Below are positions 53,865 to 63,479 of a stretch of 64,000 nt of DNA, in pieces. The notes beneath the pieces were generated by a model. It ran no database searches, was not told the DNA's origin, and saw only the letters and a list, made by a program, of their open reading frames with translations. The stretch is from positions 1 through 64,000 of the forward strand of contig CALYLW010000121.1 in the NCBI GenBank assembly GCA_944989445.1. The letters run 5' to 3'. The translations under genes and the position numbers were made by a program. Each line of letters opens with the position of its first letter. The first letter of the stretch is position 1. The stretch is from Ampullaceana balthica (taxonomy: Eukaryota; Mollusca; Gastropoda; Lymnaeidae).

Positions 53865-54614
53865 GATGCTGGAATTTTACTCAATACAATGTAATCTTTT
53901 TCTTTTCTATGTTATCTCAATTTATGGGAACCCGTCATTGCATGGAATAAAGAGATTTGCTAATAGAAAAAGCTGTTATATCAGCCAAAAAATTTGTGAA
54001 GAGTTGAAGATATCAACTAAACGTGGAGCTAGAAGGATAAAAAAATGACTGGGGGAAATTAAGAAGAGGTGGTTCTATCTTTAGAACTAGAAGTAGAAGT
54101 AAAACAAGAAATGTTTTTATCCATGGATGGAATTATAAAAGAACGCTTTGATCAGTTGCAAGTCCTTGCAAGAAAATATTCATATACAATACCATGTAAC
54201 CTACTAAATGTAGCATTAGAACATCAAATAAATTACTTTATTTACATTGATAACGAACAGTTCCAAATTTAAAGAAAGAGGATCATGGTTTTAATGGCTG
54301 TATATACACTACAAGAAGATGCATTATGTTAGAAAACTGAGGAAAAGGCCCCCTTGATCGATTAAAATTTATTCAACAGTATAGATTGGAAAATTCTGTA
54401 CCCAATATTGTAATTTTGCTATGAATTTGTTTCAAGAATAACTATCAGTGTCGATAATTGTGAAAGGAGCTTCTCCGAACTGAAGTTGATAAAAAATTAT
54501 CTTTGTTCCACAATGAGCGATTTAAGAGAGCAAAATCTTGGAATATTGTCCATAGAACAAGATATTACAAATAATTTAAATCTTGACAGCATAATACACG
54601 ATTTTCTATTATGA
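53865..54614 (+). pseudogene. hAT transposase C-terminal remnant
   Basis: The end (about 54440-54614) reads VDNCERSFSELKLIKNYL, LREQNLGILSIEQDI and LDSIIHDFL, the hAT dimerisation domain, matching STESCERSFSKLKLI at 29905. Upstream short frames (RFANRKSCYISQKICEELKI, 53950-54010; EMFLSMDGIIKERFDQL, 54110) fit the preceding region of the same family. Frame breaks throughout; termini not found. Confidence 0.7.
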
Positions 54615-55114
54615 AATTAAACGTATAAATATGCTTACGTGCTGAATAATGTATACAATTTCTTTGTTTGGTAATTTTTTTTTGGTTGTTAAATTTGGAA
54701 TATATTTTATCTCATGGGGTGTGGGACCTGCGACCTCAGTAACTTTCTTGTTGCCTTTAAAAAAGTATCGTGTATTTTTTATAAATGTGTATTTATAGGT
54801 ATAACATCTTACGCGGCCTCTTTTATTACTGCTTACATAAATATGGCAAGCAATGGTAAACATGTTCCCCACCTTTACTTCGTTTCAATTACAATTAATT
54901 ATTCACGTTTATTAATTTATAAAAACCAACATATAATCGACTAAGTGGCCGTCCTTAAATGACTTCATGCGATTTTGGACGATTTTACACCCCTTCGTCA
55001 CACGTCGGCACAAAAACTTAGACCCCTTCTTCAATATGACGTCACAAACCTTTGACACCACACACACACACACCTTAAATGCCGTAATTCCTATTTGAAA
55101 ATGAGAATGGTCGG

Positions 55115-55290
55115 ACGCTTCGACCCCGGACAATTCGCTTTAACCCTGCCATTTCGACCACAGGACGTTTCGACCCTAGGACGTTTCAACACCGGTCGGT
55201 TCGACCACGGACGTTTCGACCACGGACGGTTCGACCACGAACGTTTTGACCCTAGGACGTTTCGACCCCGGACTCTTGGACCCTTTCGTT
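55115..55290 (+). repeat. Minisatellite arm, CGACC type
   Basis: About ten units of roughly 15-18 bp, each with TTCGACC and a GGACG phrase. Confidence 0.85.
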
Positions 55291-55307
55291 TCTACACCGT
55301 AAAATAT

Positions 55308-55905
55308 TTTTTAAATCCCTTATACTAACTTCACCGCCGTCTCTGTCGTTCTGTCGTCATTTCATGGGCGGGCGGAAAAACAAAAGTCTAAAATGACACA
55401 CTTCCCGTCATGCCATCGAGCTGAAATTTGGCACATAGACTCGACTCATCTAACCATGCATCGTATGAAAAATTCATCGTGGCCGTGGATGATGCGAGGA
55501 AAGGCGTCGCTCTCGGGTCGACTGTGCTCCGTTCCCGTGGATAATTAAATTAATGCATTTTTAGTTTATCTATATAAACTATATGTAGCGGTCGCTATCG
55601 TTTACATTTTACGGGTCACTTGACTTCACGCCAGCCAGAGGTGAACAGATCTCGTGCTTTAAACAGGTGTACCGGCGTGCTTTTGTTTACATTTTGCGTG
55701 TCACGCTGAGCTCGGCCCAGCGATCGGTGACAAGACCTTTCCTCTCTCCCAGCCCCAACCCCCGGGTTAAAAGCAAACGGGAGTTAAGACAGATTCAGTC
55801 TGTAAATATTTGTCACGTTTGAACATAATCAATACTTTTAGTTATGTCTCATATATAAGGGATTTATAGTCAGAAACTTTGTTTTCACGGGGTTGTTTTA
55901 TTATT
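55308..55905 (+). mobile_element. T-family repeat, copy T9
   Basis: AAATCCCTTATACTAACTTC at 55312, the GAGCTGAAATTTGGCACATAG phrase at 55418, TAATTAAATTAATGCATTTT at 55544, 3' ATATAAGGGATTTATAG at 55853 and stem-loop. The GATCGATCG part of the core is replaced by unrelated sequence (55477-55540). Confidence 0.7.
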
Positions 55906-56113
55906 TATTATTTGTAACTTTATTACTATTATTACTTTTAATTAATTTTTTGGTATATTATGAATTAAAAATTAAAAACAGAATCTCCCTTCCTATCCCA
56001 AACACACTTATTAAGGACCTAATTTATTATTGGATTTTTTAAAATGTATATATTTAAGTCGTTCAAAGATTTTCAGTTTGATAACAAAAATAAATGAAAG
56101 TATTTTTTTTAAG

Positions 56114-56432
56114 GTGTCCACATGGTGAACAACGCCCATGCAGGTGCTGAAACCATTACAAACGCGAGCCCTTTCATTCACTTCTTGTGTTCCTTAACAC
56201 GTGAAGACCTTCCTCGCAGAAATACTGTATTTTAAAGTTAAAAAATGTCAATAGTTAATGCCGCCGCCTAGCAGACAATAATAACATTCAAACTGCTGGG
56301 CCCGTATGAGCTGTCTGAACATAAAGCAATTGTTATTTACATTTTTTCAGGGGCTTACATAATGACATGTTACGATGGCTAGAACCAGTGAACACCACAG
56401 CACGCCGTATGCTTGCGAGGGTCAGGGGAAAG
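56114..56432 (+). other. Exon-like segments, possibly captured host DNA
   Basis: TTTTTTTTAAG precedes an open stretch from 56116 (VHMVNNAHAGAETITNASPF) that ends at a stop at 56233. TTTACATTTTTTCAG precedes an 82-bp stretch (56351-56432, LHNDMLRWLEPVNTTARRML) followed by a consensus donor GTAAAT. Composition is protein-like. No family recognised. It lies within the foldback element, so gene-fragment capture is one explanation. Confidence 0.25.
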
Positions 56433-56785
56433 GTAAATAAAGTGAGTGGGGGGCAACGAGAATGTAGGCACCCTTAGAAAGGACTATCTGACCACATTGC
56501 CTTTTTATTGACCGATTACATCGGATCGGGGTTGGGGTGGAGTTTGATAGGTTTGGAATGACCTGAGAGGAATGGCGCATTTATCACAATCATGAATGTA
56601 CATTGAATGTTAACTGGTTGTACGTGTATATAACTTTTCAAATCATCGTAAATTAAACGTTACAAATAACTATTTCAAACTTTATTGAATTTTTAATATG
56701 TAATAATATTTAGTTGAATAATTTTTACTTAAAAAAATAATTTTAAAAAGTATATCTTAAAAAAAAATCTACGGTTTAGATACAA

Positions 56786-57063
56786 ATGGGTCGCAACGTC
56801 TGGGGTCGAAGCGTCCTGTGTTCGAGCTGTCCGGTGTCGAATCGTCCGGGGTCTAACCGTACGTGGTCGAACCGACCGGGATCGAAACGTCCTGGGGTCG
56901 TAACGTCCTGTGGTCGAACTGTCCGGGGTCGAATCGTCCGCGGTCGAACCCTACGTGGTCGAACCGACCGGAGTCGAAACGTCCTGGGGTCGAAACGTCC
57001 TGTGGTCGAACTGGCAGGGTCGAACCATCTGGGGTCGAATCATCCGGGGTCGAAATGTCCATA
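56786..57063 (-). repeat. Minisatellite arm, GGTCGAA type (inverse of 55115-55290)
   Basis: About 16 units built from GGGTCGAA and CGTCCTG or CCGTACGTGG. Long frames on both strands are artefacts of the repeat. Confidence 0.85.
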
Positions 57064-57331
57064 ATTCGAAAATAAGAATGTCTCAAATCGAATCTTTGTC
57101 ATTTAAGTATTTATTTAGTGTAAGCCTGCACTCTAAAAAAGCAACACGCGTTTAACATAAACGTCATTAAATAAAGTGTCAGTAATCAAATATTTAAGTG
57201 GAAATTTTATTTAAAATTGCGCGTTTTGACGTGACCTCAGATTACTTAAACACCCCCCCCCCTCATCACACATCGTCACAAATGAAGGACTCCCCCTCCA
57301 CCCCAGGTGCGTGACGTCATTTATGTACGGC

Positions 57332-57393
57332 TCCTAAAAAGGGCGGCAAATTGTAGACCGCCCCGGGTGGCAAAAGTTCTAGCTACGCCACTG
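57332..57393 (-). mobile_element. hAT terminal fragment
   Basis: GCTACGCCACTG at the right end with an inward CCGCCCCGGGTGGCA phrase. The same end occurs at 62118-62180 in the opposite orientation (CAGTGGCGTAGCTAG), also next to a GCCGTACATAAAT phrase. The partner end is not identified. Confidence 0.55.
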
Positions 57394-57999
57394 GTTCTGA
57401 CATACAACAATAAAAAACGACTTCTGAATATTTGAGTTTGTGGAGTTCTAATATTTCCGACATACAATCATCAAAACGCCTGTAATTTATTTGCCAGAAG
57501 TTTCACATCTTGTCAACCGGATTGTGTTGTAGTTTGATAGAGGCTTGAAACTGTGCTTAATAATTTATTTAAAAGTAAGATTTTTGTTTCTTAAGACATG
57601 ACTTAAAAATATTTGTTTTCTCTATCACATGTCACGCACAATGCTGTTTTCAAACATCAATTGAAAGTAATAATACTAAACAGCAATAAAAATAGATCAG
57701 TGCTTGCCAAACTTTCAGACCTCACATAACAGTAAGTTCATAATTTGGAATCCCGTGACAACTAATAAGAATTATTTTAACAATATTAATCAACATGTAA
57801 ATAAATTATAAGAGAGAAATAGTTTTTATGAATAGTAAAATAACTATTTAATATATCGGAGGAATAGATGTTTATTCAATAATAATATTATTAATAATAA
57901 TATAGTAGTTGTATTAATAGAAGTAATGTATCACTAGAAGTAGCAGTAATAGTAGTAGTAGAAGTTATATTACTAGAAGTAGTTATAATAGTTGAGGTT
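57394..57999. other. AT-rich intergenic DNA ending in AGT/TAG triplets
   Basis: 57930-57990 is an imperfect TAGTAG/AGAAGT tract that continues beyond the hAT insertion at 61526. Confidence 0.5.
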
Positions 58000-58954
58000 C
58001 AGGGGTGGACTGGGGACTTCAAGCGGGCCGGGAAAAAAACAAAAAGCGGCCTTATCTTCATAACTTTTATTTTCCTCGTGCATTTTTTTCATCCAAACCT
58101 GAGGGCCGAAGCCTCTAAAGTCATGGGTCACTTTACAAATTACAATATACAATTTAAAAAAACAAAAAAACTAACAAATAAAAAATAAAAAAAAACATGA
58201 TAAATCACCTTTATAATTTTTATTTATAAATAAAATATCAAGAATGCGTCAATTCAAGTTATAAATCAATTTATTCGGACTCACTGTGATGGTGTTTATA
58301 GTATAAGCAACTTCTTTAAGCTGGGTGCAATTTCGGCCACATGATTTATAATTGTCATTATTTAGTCATTATTCAGTTCAACTAAAACATTGGTTTCTGT
58401 TGGCATAAGCATAAAAGCTTCAAGGTGTGTAAGACAATGAGCTACGCAAGGGATTCTTAATGTATTTCAGTCATGTCAGGCTCTAGAGTATGCGGGGCCC
58501 AAGGCAGCAGATGAGGAACGAGACCCATGAAAACATTTGCATTTCTACATATATCAAATGATATTGATATGAATTTTAAAAAATAATTAGTTAAATGTTT
58601 ACTCTCTAAAAGCATTGACACATCAATGGTTACAATTTTATTTTTAATTGAAGATCCTATAACTCATAAAATATTTAAATAATTAAAATGTTTTGTTTTA
58701 GTATGCTAATTAGACAGTTTATATATATATATATTATACAAATAACAAATTAAACTATATACACTAGTGTTGGTTTGGTTGTATCTTCTACTTCCACCTT
58801 GTTTTTCCAACTTACAAGCAAATCCTGCGAGCTTTCGCGGGTGAAAGATCTGAAATACTTGTAAATTCAGTATAGCCAAAGTGACCGGAATAGTTGGAAA
58901 TGTAATAATTCCAATGTGTTTGTTAGGAAAGTCACTATAATGCCTTTTTTACTG

Positions 58955-59310
58955 AAAACACTAGAGGATAGAAGAACCAAGAGCAAAGTAGTAATCATAC
59001 ATAAAGCAATTAATTCTAATTTAGAAATACAACACAAAGATAACTTAATACAACCCTCAGATAGACATAAAGATAAAAACACCTTTCTTATTCCGTATGC
59101 AAGAACAAACTCATACAAGTTTTCCTTCTTCCCGTCCGGAATTCGGGCGTGGAATGGGTTGCCTGAAGAATCCAGGAAAACCAACACTTTATCAACATTT
59201 AAATCTCTAAGAAAAATGCAGGACTAAACACAAACATAGATAAGCGTAGGACGCAATAATCTTCTGTATAGAAGGAGCGTCTGTAAACAGATAAGATAAG
59301 ATAAGAAAGA
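58955..59310 (+). pseudogene. LINE-A 3' end, 5'-truncated copy
   Basis: Encodes LEDRRTKSKVVIIHKAI, QPSDRHKDKNTFLIPYA and FFPSGIRAWNGLPEESRK, a stop at about 59225, then the 3' UTR with CTTCTGTATAGAAGGAGCG and GATAA repeats. It is the best-preserved LINE-A terminus here and sits inside the inner hAT. 5' truncation is typical of LINE insertion. Confidence 0.85.
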
Positions 59311-59329
59311 AACTTCAAAATATTAACAG

Positions 59330-60620
59330 GATCGTTGTAGGTTACTGCAGGAATTATGGAACTCAATGATTGCAACTCTTCAGCAACCTTGAAACCATCA
59401 AGATCCTTACTTTTACAGGCTGTTAGCTTTTCTCAAGATTCATACAGCAATTCATTAGATCATTGTATTGTATTTGATGAAATTTATAAAGAAATCCAAA
59501 AACGAGTCATGATGCCTTAGTATTTGTTGAAAGCAACTGTCCATTGACATGATTGCATATCAACAGCCTGTTTAAATAATCTGTGCTAATTTTTCCTTGT
59601 GCATTTACAAGTCCTTCATCTTCTTCTTCATATTTAAATTATTTTATTTCTTTTTCAAGTGGGTTCAAATGAGTTCAACTTTTAAGTCTATGGCAATTTC
59701 TTTTGCAAAGCTATTGCTGTTTCAAAACCGCTATTTCAGTAAGATTTCCACCAATTTGTAAGTGTGTTCCATGCTCTCAACTTCAATTACTAGACCGACA
59801 GAAATATTTTGTAATTCTTTGATGATGTAATTAAATTGGAACAATATGTCAAACCAAAATGCATTTGAAAAAAAATGAAATTGAAGTTTTTAAGTTGTTT
59901 GCACAAAGACTCTGCTTCACTTCAAGCTTTTGGATCACTACTTTGCTATGGTACTTTGAAAAGTGCATCATCGATTTCTCCTGCTTGATAATGCACTACC
60001 TTTACGCTTCCACATGGCTTGACAATTTTGTTTCACAAAGTGGTTTCACAGAAATATTTCAAACATACTTGGAAAATAAAGCCCATCGCTTTGTTGAAGC
60101 GGAAAATAACATATAGATTCGTTAAACTTTACAAAAAAAAACGTCCTTGCATCAGGACAACTTTTTACCATATAACATAGCAGCAAGTTGTAGCTGTGAA
60201 GGGTACAAAGGGTAAAAATGCTCTGGGATTTAATTGTAAAAGGCGGCCATGTAAGCCTCACTTATGCCTATTATGTTCACACCGTTGTCGTATCCTTGAT
60301 CGCGGATATCAAAAACATCTAAGCCCAATTTTCTCAGTTCCAATAGTAAGACATCAAGCAGTTGTTGTCCAGTACTGTCTTCCACTTCTAGAAAACGTAT
60401 CAAGTGCTCATGAGTTACTTCAGAATATCCACCTCCTTGGCTTACATAGCGCATTGTCAGTGACATCAGTTCTTGGTGACATAGGCACGGTGTGCAATCA
60501 AGTATTACTGAAAACGTATTTAGCTGATTTTACTATTCCTACAATAATTTTACTTACCTTATTTCCCATCAACGAAATGAGTTCGTTCTGAATGCGTAGT
60601 GATCATGAATTTCATAAATT
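59330..60620 (-). pseudogene. Inner hAT transposase pseudogene (DUF4371/ZMYM1-like type)
   Basis: The minus strand reads YVFSVILDCTP (about 60515-60550), MSLTMRYVSQGGGYSEVTHE, RFLEVEDSTGQQLLDVLL and LGLDVFDIRDQGYDNGVNII (60260-60466). This is the characteristic centre of the family, including the CR/DQGYDN motif. Downstream parts (59340-59720) are decayed. The C-terminus would lie beyond the LINE-A insertion. Stops and shifts throughout. Confidence 0.75.
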
Positions 60621-61525
60621 TTTATTCTTCATATATTTTCAAGTAAAACCGGAACAAATGTTGCCAGCATTTCGACAAGACCCAGAAAGTTTACTTTGTG
60701 TGCCTGATGTATTTATCAACTGAACTACGAAATAGCTGAGCGAAAAATTGGACAATGGCCATGAGACGTTGAAATATACTATGCAAACGAGCCTTTTCAC
60801 TGTTTATTTTTTTTTGGCTTGGCTTGTCAATTATCATTTTTTTCTTTGCCTGCTTTTCATCTCAAAACATTCCAAAGTAGATGTCATATGTCCCTTTGAT
60901 TTATCTAACACATTTTTATTTCACTTACCATAGCAAATTAAAGTTAAAGCCCAAAAGTGGCGCTCTCTTTTTTAAAATGTTCTGAATAAATAAATGCTTA
61001 CTAACATACGCTAGGAAAAATACTTTTTGCATTTGGATTTAGGATGATTATAATATTTTATTATATTAGTACGTACTGTTTCTAATTATTTTATCCTGGA
61101 AAAATAAATATAAAGTTTTCTTGATACCGTGTTATAAAAAAAAAGTATTGCCTAATAGAAGAATTTTTTTTAAAAGTAGTGAAAATGTTTAACCAAATCG
61201 CTGGGCCCTGAAAAGCGCGGGGCCCAAGGCGAATGTCTCGTTCACCTTGCCCTAAGGACGGCCCTGATTTCAATTTAAAGAAAGATCTCTCACAAGCTAC
61301 TTGGGTAGACGACAGAGTCAATAAGAGTTTATATGCACTAAAGAGATGTTTGTATGTTTGCCCATATAAACTGTATTTATGTATTACAGAAAAGCAGCAT
61401 ACAGGTAATTTTTTTGCAAGATAAATTATTATAATATCACCGGTCCTGGCGGCCCACCGGTAACCTTCCCGGTGTCCCGGTGGCCCAGCCCACCCCTGTT
61501 GGTGTTTATTTAATTATAATAATAA

Positions 61526-61558
61526 AAGTAGCAGTAGTAGTAGTAGTAGTAGTAGTAA

Positions 61559-61606
<48 letters not shown>

Positions 61607-61645
61607 CAGTACCAATAGTAGTAATTGTAGTAGTATTAAAATTAC
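61526..61645 (+). repeat. GTA/TAG triplet microsatellite
   Basis: Nearly pure triplet run (61528-61608), then interrupted. The valine-rich open frame across it is an artefact. Confidence 0.9.
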
Positions 61646-61961
61646 TAGTAGTAGTGATAACAATTTCTTAAATGACTATTAAATATCGCTTGAAAAAATT
61701 TTAGGTTTATAAATTATCAAGATTTTTAGGGTATTTATTACACATTGTTTGATAAGCATATATGAACATTTAACACCAGCATACTTCTAGGAAGCTAAAT
61801 ATTAATGATACACAAAATATGACATTGGTGAAAATATATCTTAATAACGCCGTGATCTCTTTTGAATGTAAAAAATAAAATAAAAACCAAACAACACAAA
61901 ACCCGCAGAATCGAGTTGAACATGTTTAAGTAGCATACTAAGACATTTTGAAATAAAAATA
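61646..61961. other. AT-rich intergenic DNA
   Basis: Nothing recognised. Confidence 0.5.
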
Positions 61962-62117
61962 ACCCGTAAAAACAACGTTTTTGACTATAAATCCCTTCTA
62001 TATGAGACATAACTAAAAGTAATGATTATGATCAATATAATACGCACCGTGCGACAGACCGTGACAGACCCCTGTGACATTGAGGTCTTGAGTGAAACTC
62101 AAGTGACCCGTGGAGGC

Positions 62118-62185
62118 AGTGGCGTAGCTAGAACTCTTGCCGCCCGGGGCGGATTCCAAGTTGCCACCCTTTTTAGGGGCCGTAC
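62118..62185 (+). mobile_element. hAT terminal fragment
   Basis: CAGTGGCGTAGCTAGAACTC, then CCGCCCGGGGCGG and TTTTTAGGGGCCGTACATAAA; inverse of 57332-57393. Confidence 0.6.
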
Positions 62186-62350
62186 ATAAATTTTTTAGTC
62201 AAAAACTAAGTAGTCACACAGGGGGACTCAGAACTCTAAGTTTTATTGATATTTATTGTGATCGATTGCGGGATTTATTGTGAAATATAACATTTCTTCA
62301 ACTATCACAAAAGTTCTGAGTCCCCCTGTGTGACTAGTTAGTTTGTGACT
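62186..62350. repeat. Foldback, ~45-bp arms
   Basis: TTTTTTAGTCAAAAACTAAG and CACACAGGGGGACTCAGAACT (62188-62233) are inverted at 62305-62352 (AGTTCTGAGTCCCCCTGTGTG, TTAGTTTGTGACTAAAAAA). The right arm plus following ~70 bp recur at 41955-42110. Confidence 0.8.
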
Positions 62351-62646
62351 AAAAAACTTTTTTCTGCTTTTTCATGCGAGATTCTACATTCCTCACTGCA
62401 GCTGGGCCTCATCTTTTTAAAAAAGTTTTTTGTTCATTTTATTTTCTACTTTTATGCGTTAACAAAAGATTTGTAAAACTAAATTTCATTCATGAAGTCC
62501 TGTTAAATGTCCTGTTAGCCAAGTTCATCTAGAAACGAAATTTGAAATTTTCTATAAATATAAACGTACACATTCTTAACTCCTTTCCATATGTGCGCTG
62601 ATCCACTTAGCAGAAAAAATATTTTTTCACAAAGGGAGGTGTGTCA

Positions 62647-63104
62647 TTTTTACACGCTTTTATTTAAGTCACAATGTTTGTATGTTGTATCCATCCATCC
62701 TTCCATCCATCCTTCCTTCAAAACTTGAAACGTAAAACTATACCACTTTGGATGGTCCTAGAGATCTAAAAATTTTACCACAGATAGATCTTGGATGACA
62801 ATGCATTGTTTCAAAATTTCAGATCGATCGAATGTACCGTATTGAAATTATTGCACTTTTAGTTTCTAGTTTTTGTCTATATAAAATATTATCACTTGCG
62901 TCAATGAACGCAATTCGCCCTAGAGGGATACAATTATTATAACTTTAAAAAGAACTATCAACATCAAGTCTTGCTGGCCGAAATATAAGCGTGATCGATT
63001 GCCGACATGGGGGTACGAGGTTCAATTTTCAGTTAGGGGAAAATGTTTTTTTTTGTATTATACATATTTAGTGCAATTTCTATATTTAAATAAAAGCGTG
63101 TCCT
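62647..63104 (+). mobile_element. TIR element (ACACGCTTTTATTTA), compact copy
   Basis: TTTTTACACGCTTTTATTTAA at the left (62647) and TTAAATAAAAGCGTGT at the right (63086-63101). CCAT/CCTT microsatellite 62692-62718, core GATCGATCG at about 62822 and no coding capacity. Related to 33476-34378. Confidence 0.7.
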
Positions 63105-63229
63105 TTTTAAAAAAAGATTTTTTTACATTTAACTTATTACTTTTATGTTTCCGCGCGCCCGACCAAGACAGAGAGCGATCACGACAGACAACACGGTGAA
63201 GTTAACATAAGGGATTTAAAAAGGCGCAC

Positions 63230-63310
63230 GGCGGTCGAATGGCGTACCGATGGTCACGAGAGTCCCTGAGCTTCGAATTGACACTAGTTACAACAAGTAA
63301 TTAAAACTCG
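63230..63310 (+). mobile_element. SINE fragment
   Basis: GGCGTACCGATGGTCACGAG and GTCCCTGAG match parts of the SINE at 21018-21100, with the box B region partly deleted. Confidence 0.45.
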
Positions 63311-63479
63311 AATGAGTAGTAAAACGCTATTTCAAACAAAGAATTTCCGATTTTTTAAAATTTATTATAATCATTCTAAATTACATTAAAAGTCATTCCA
63401 AATCAATAATTATTTCTGAATCTAAACAAAACAATTGCTATCAATTGCTCACCATTGCATATTTTCTCTATGACGTCAT

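Larger units (their letters stand above)
55110..57063. mobile_element. Foldback-type element with minisatellite arms
   Basis: Flanked by ATTTGAAAATGAGAATG (55093-55109) and ATTCGAAAATAAGAATG (57064-57080), a 15/17 duplication. The left arm is a CGTTTCGACCACGGA-type minisatellite (55115-55290). The right arm is the inverse GGTCGAAACGTCCTG type (56786-57063). The related site at about 48590 lacks the whole segment. The layout resembles Drosophila FB elements (inverted arms made of tandem repeats). The centre holds T9 and exon-like DNA. Confidence 0.65.
54947..57331 (+). mobile_element. G-family MITE with a foldback element inside
   Basis: Left end GGCCGTCCTTAAATGACTTC and right end GACGTCATTTATGTACGGCT are imperfect inverses. 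The sequence between, minus 55110-57063, corresponds to the copy at 48411-48755. GACGTCA palindromes occur near both ends. Confidence 0.6.
58472..61266 (-). mobile_element. Inner hAT element nested in the outer hAT
   Basis: Read on the minus strand it starts CAGGGCCGTCCTTAGGGC and has a GCCTTGGGCCCCGC phrase. The other end (58472, CATGTCAGGCTCTAG with GCGGGGCCCAAGGC) is a mutated inverse. Target duplication ATTTCAGT (58464-58471) and ATTTCAAT (61267-61274), 7 of 8. Its removal restores the outer transposase frame. Confidence 0.8.
58000..61498 (-). mobile_element. Outer hAT element, interrupted by a second hAT
   Basis: Ends CAGGGGTGGACTGGG (58000 on) and GGCCCAGCCCACCCCTG (61482-61498) are inverses. 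Flanks TTGAGGTT (57992-57999) and TTGGTGTT (61499-61506) match at 6 of 8. The minus-strand transposase C-terminus is split: ACERSFFKLK at about 61270-61310 continues at 58471 as KYIKNPLRSSLS, with a later part (TETNVLVELNND) after a frameshift near 58420. Only the C-terminal part exists, so this is a deletion derivative. Confidence 0.82.
61962..63226 (-). mobile_element. T-family repeat, copy T10, with nested insertions
   Basis: The 3' end (AAAAACAACGTTTTTGACTA, TATAAATCCC, ATGAGACATAAC) is at 61962-62012 and the 5' end (GAAGTTAACATAAGGGATTT) at 63197-63216, minus orientation. Between them lie a hAT end (62118), a foldback (62186-62350) and a TIR element (62647-63104). Confidence 0.65.

Noticed and set aside
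56853..57086. Bacterial-style or viral gene content
   Set aside because: No operon, ribosome-binding pattern, capsid or polymerase gene seen anywhere in the window; apparent matches were transposon proteins.
55095..57155. Arg/Gly/Ser-rich frames across the foldback arms
   Set aside because: Open on both strands because of the minisatellite unit; no start context or homology.
61480..61671. Valine-rich frame as a membrane protein
   Set aside because: Read-through of a GTA triplet repeat.
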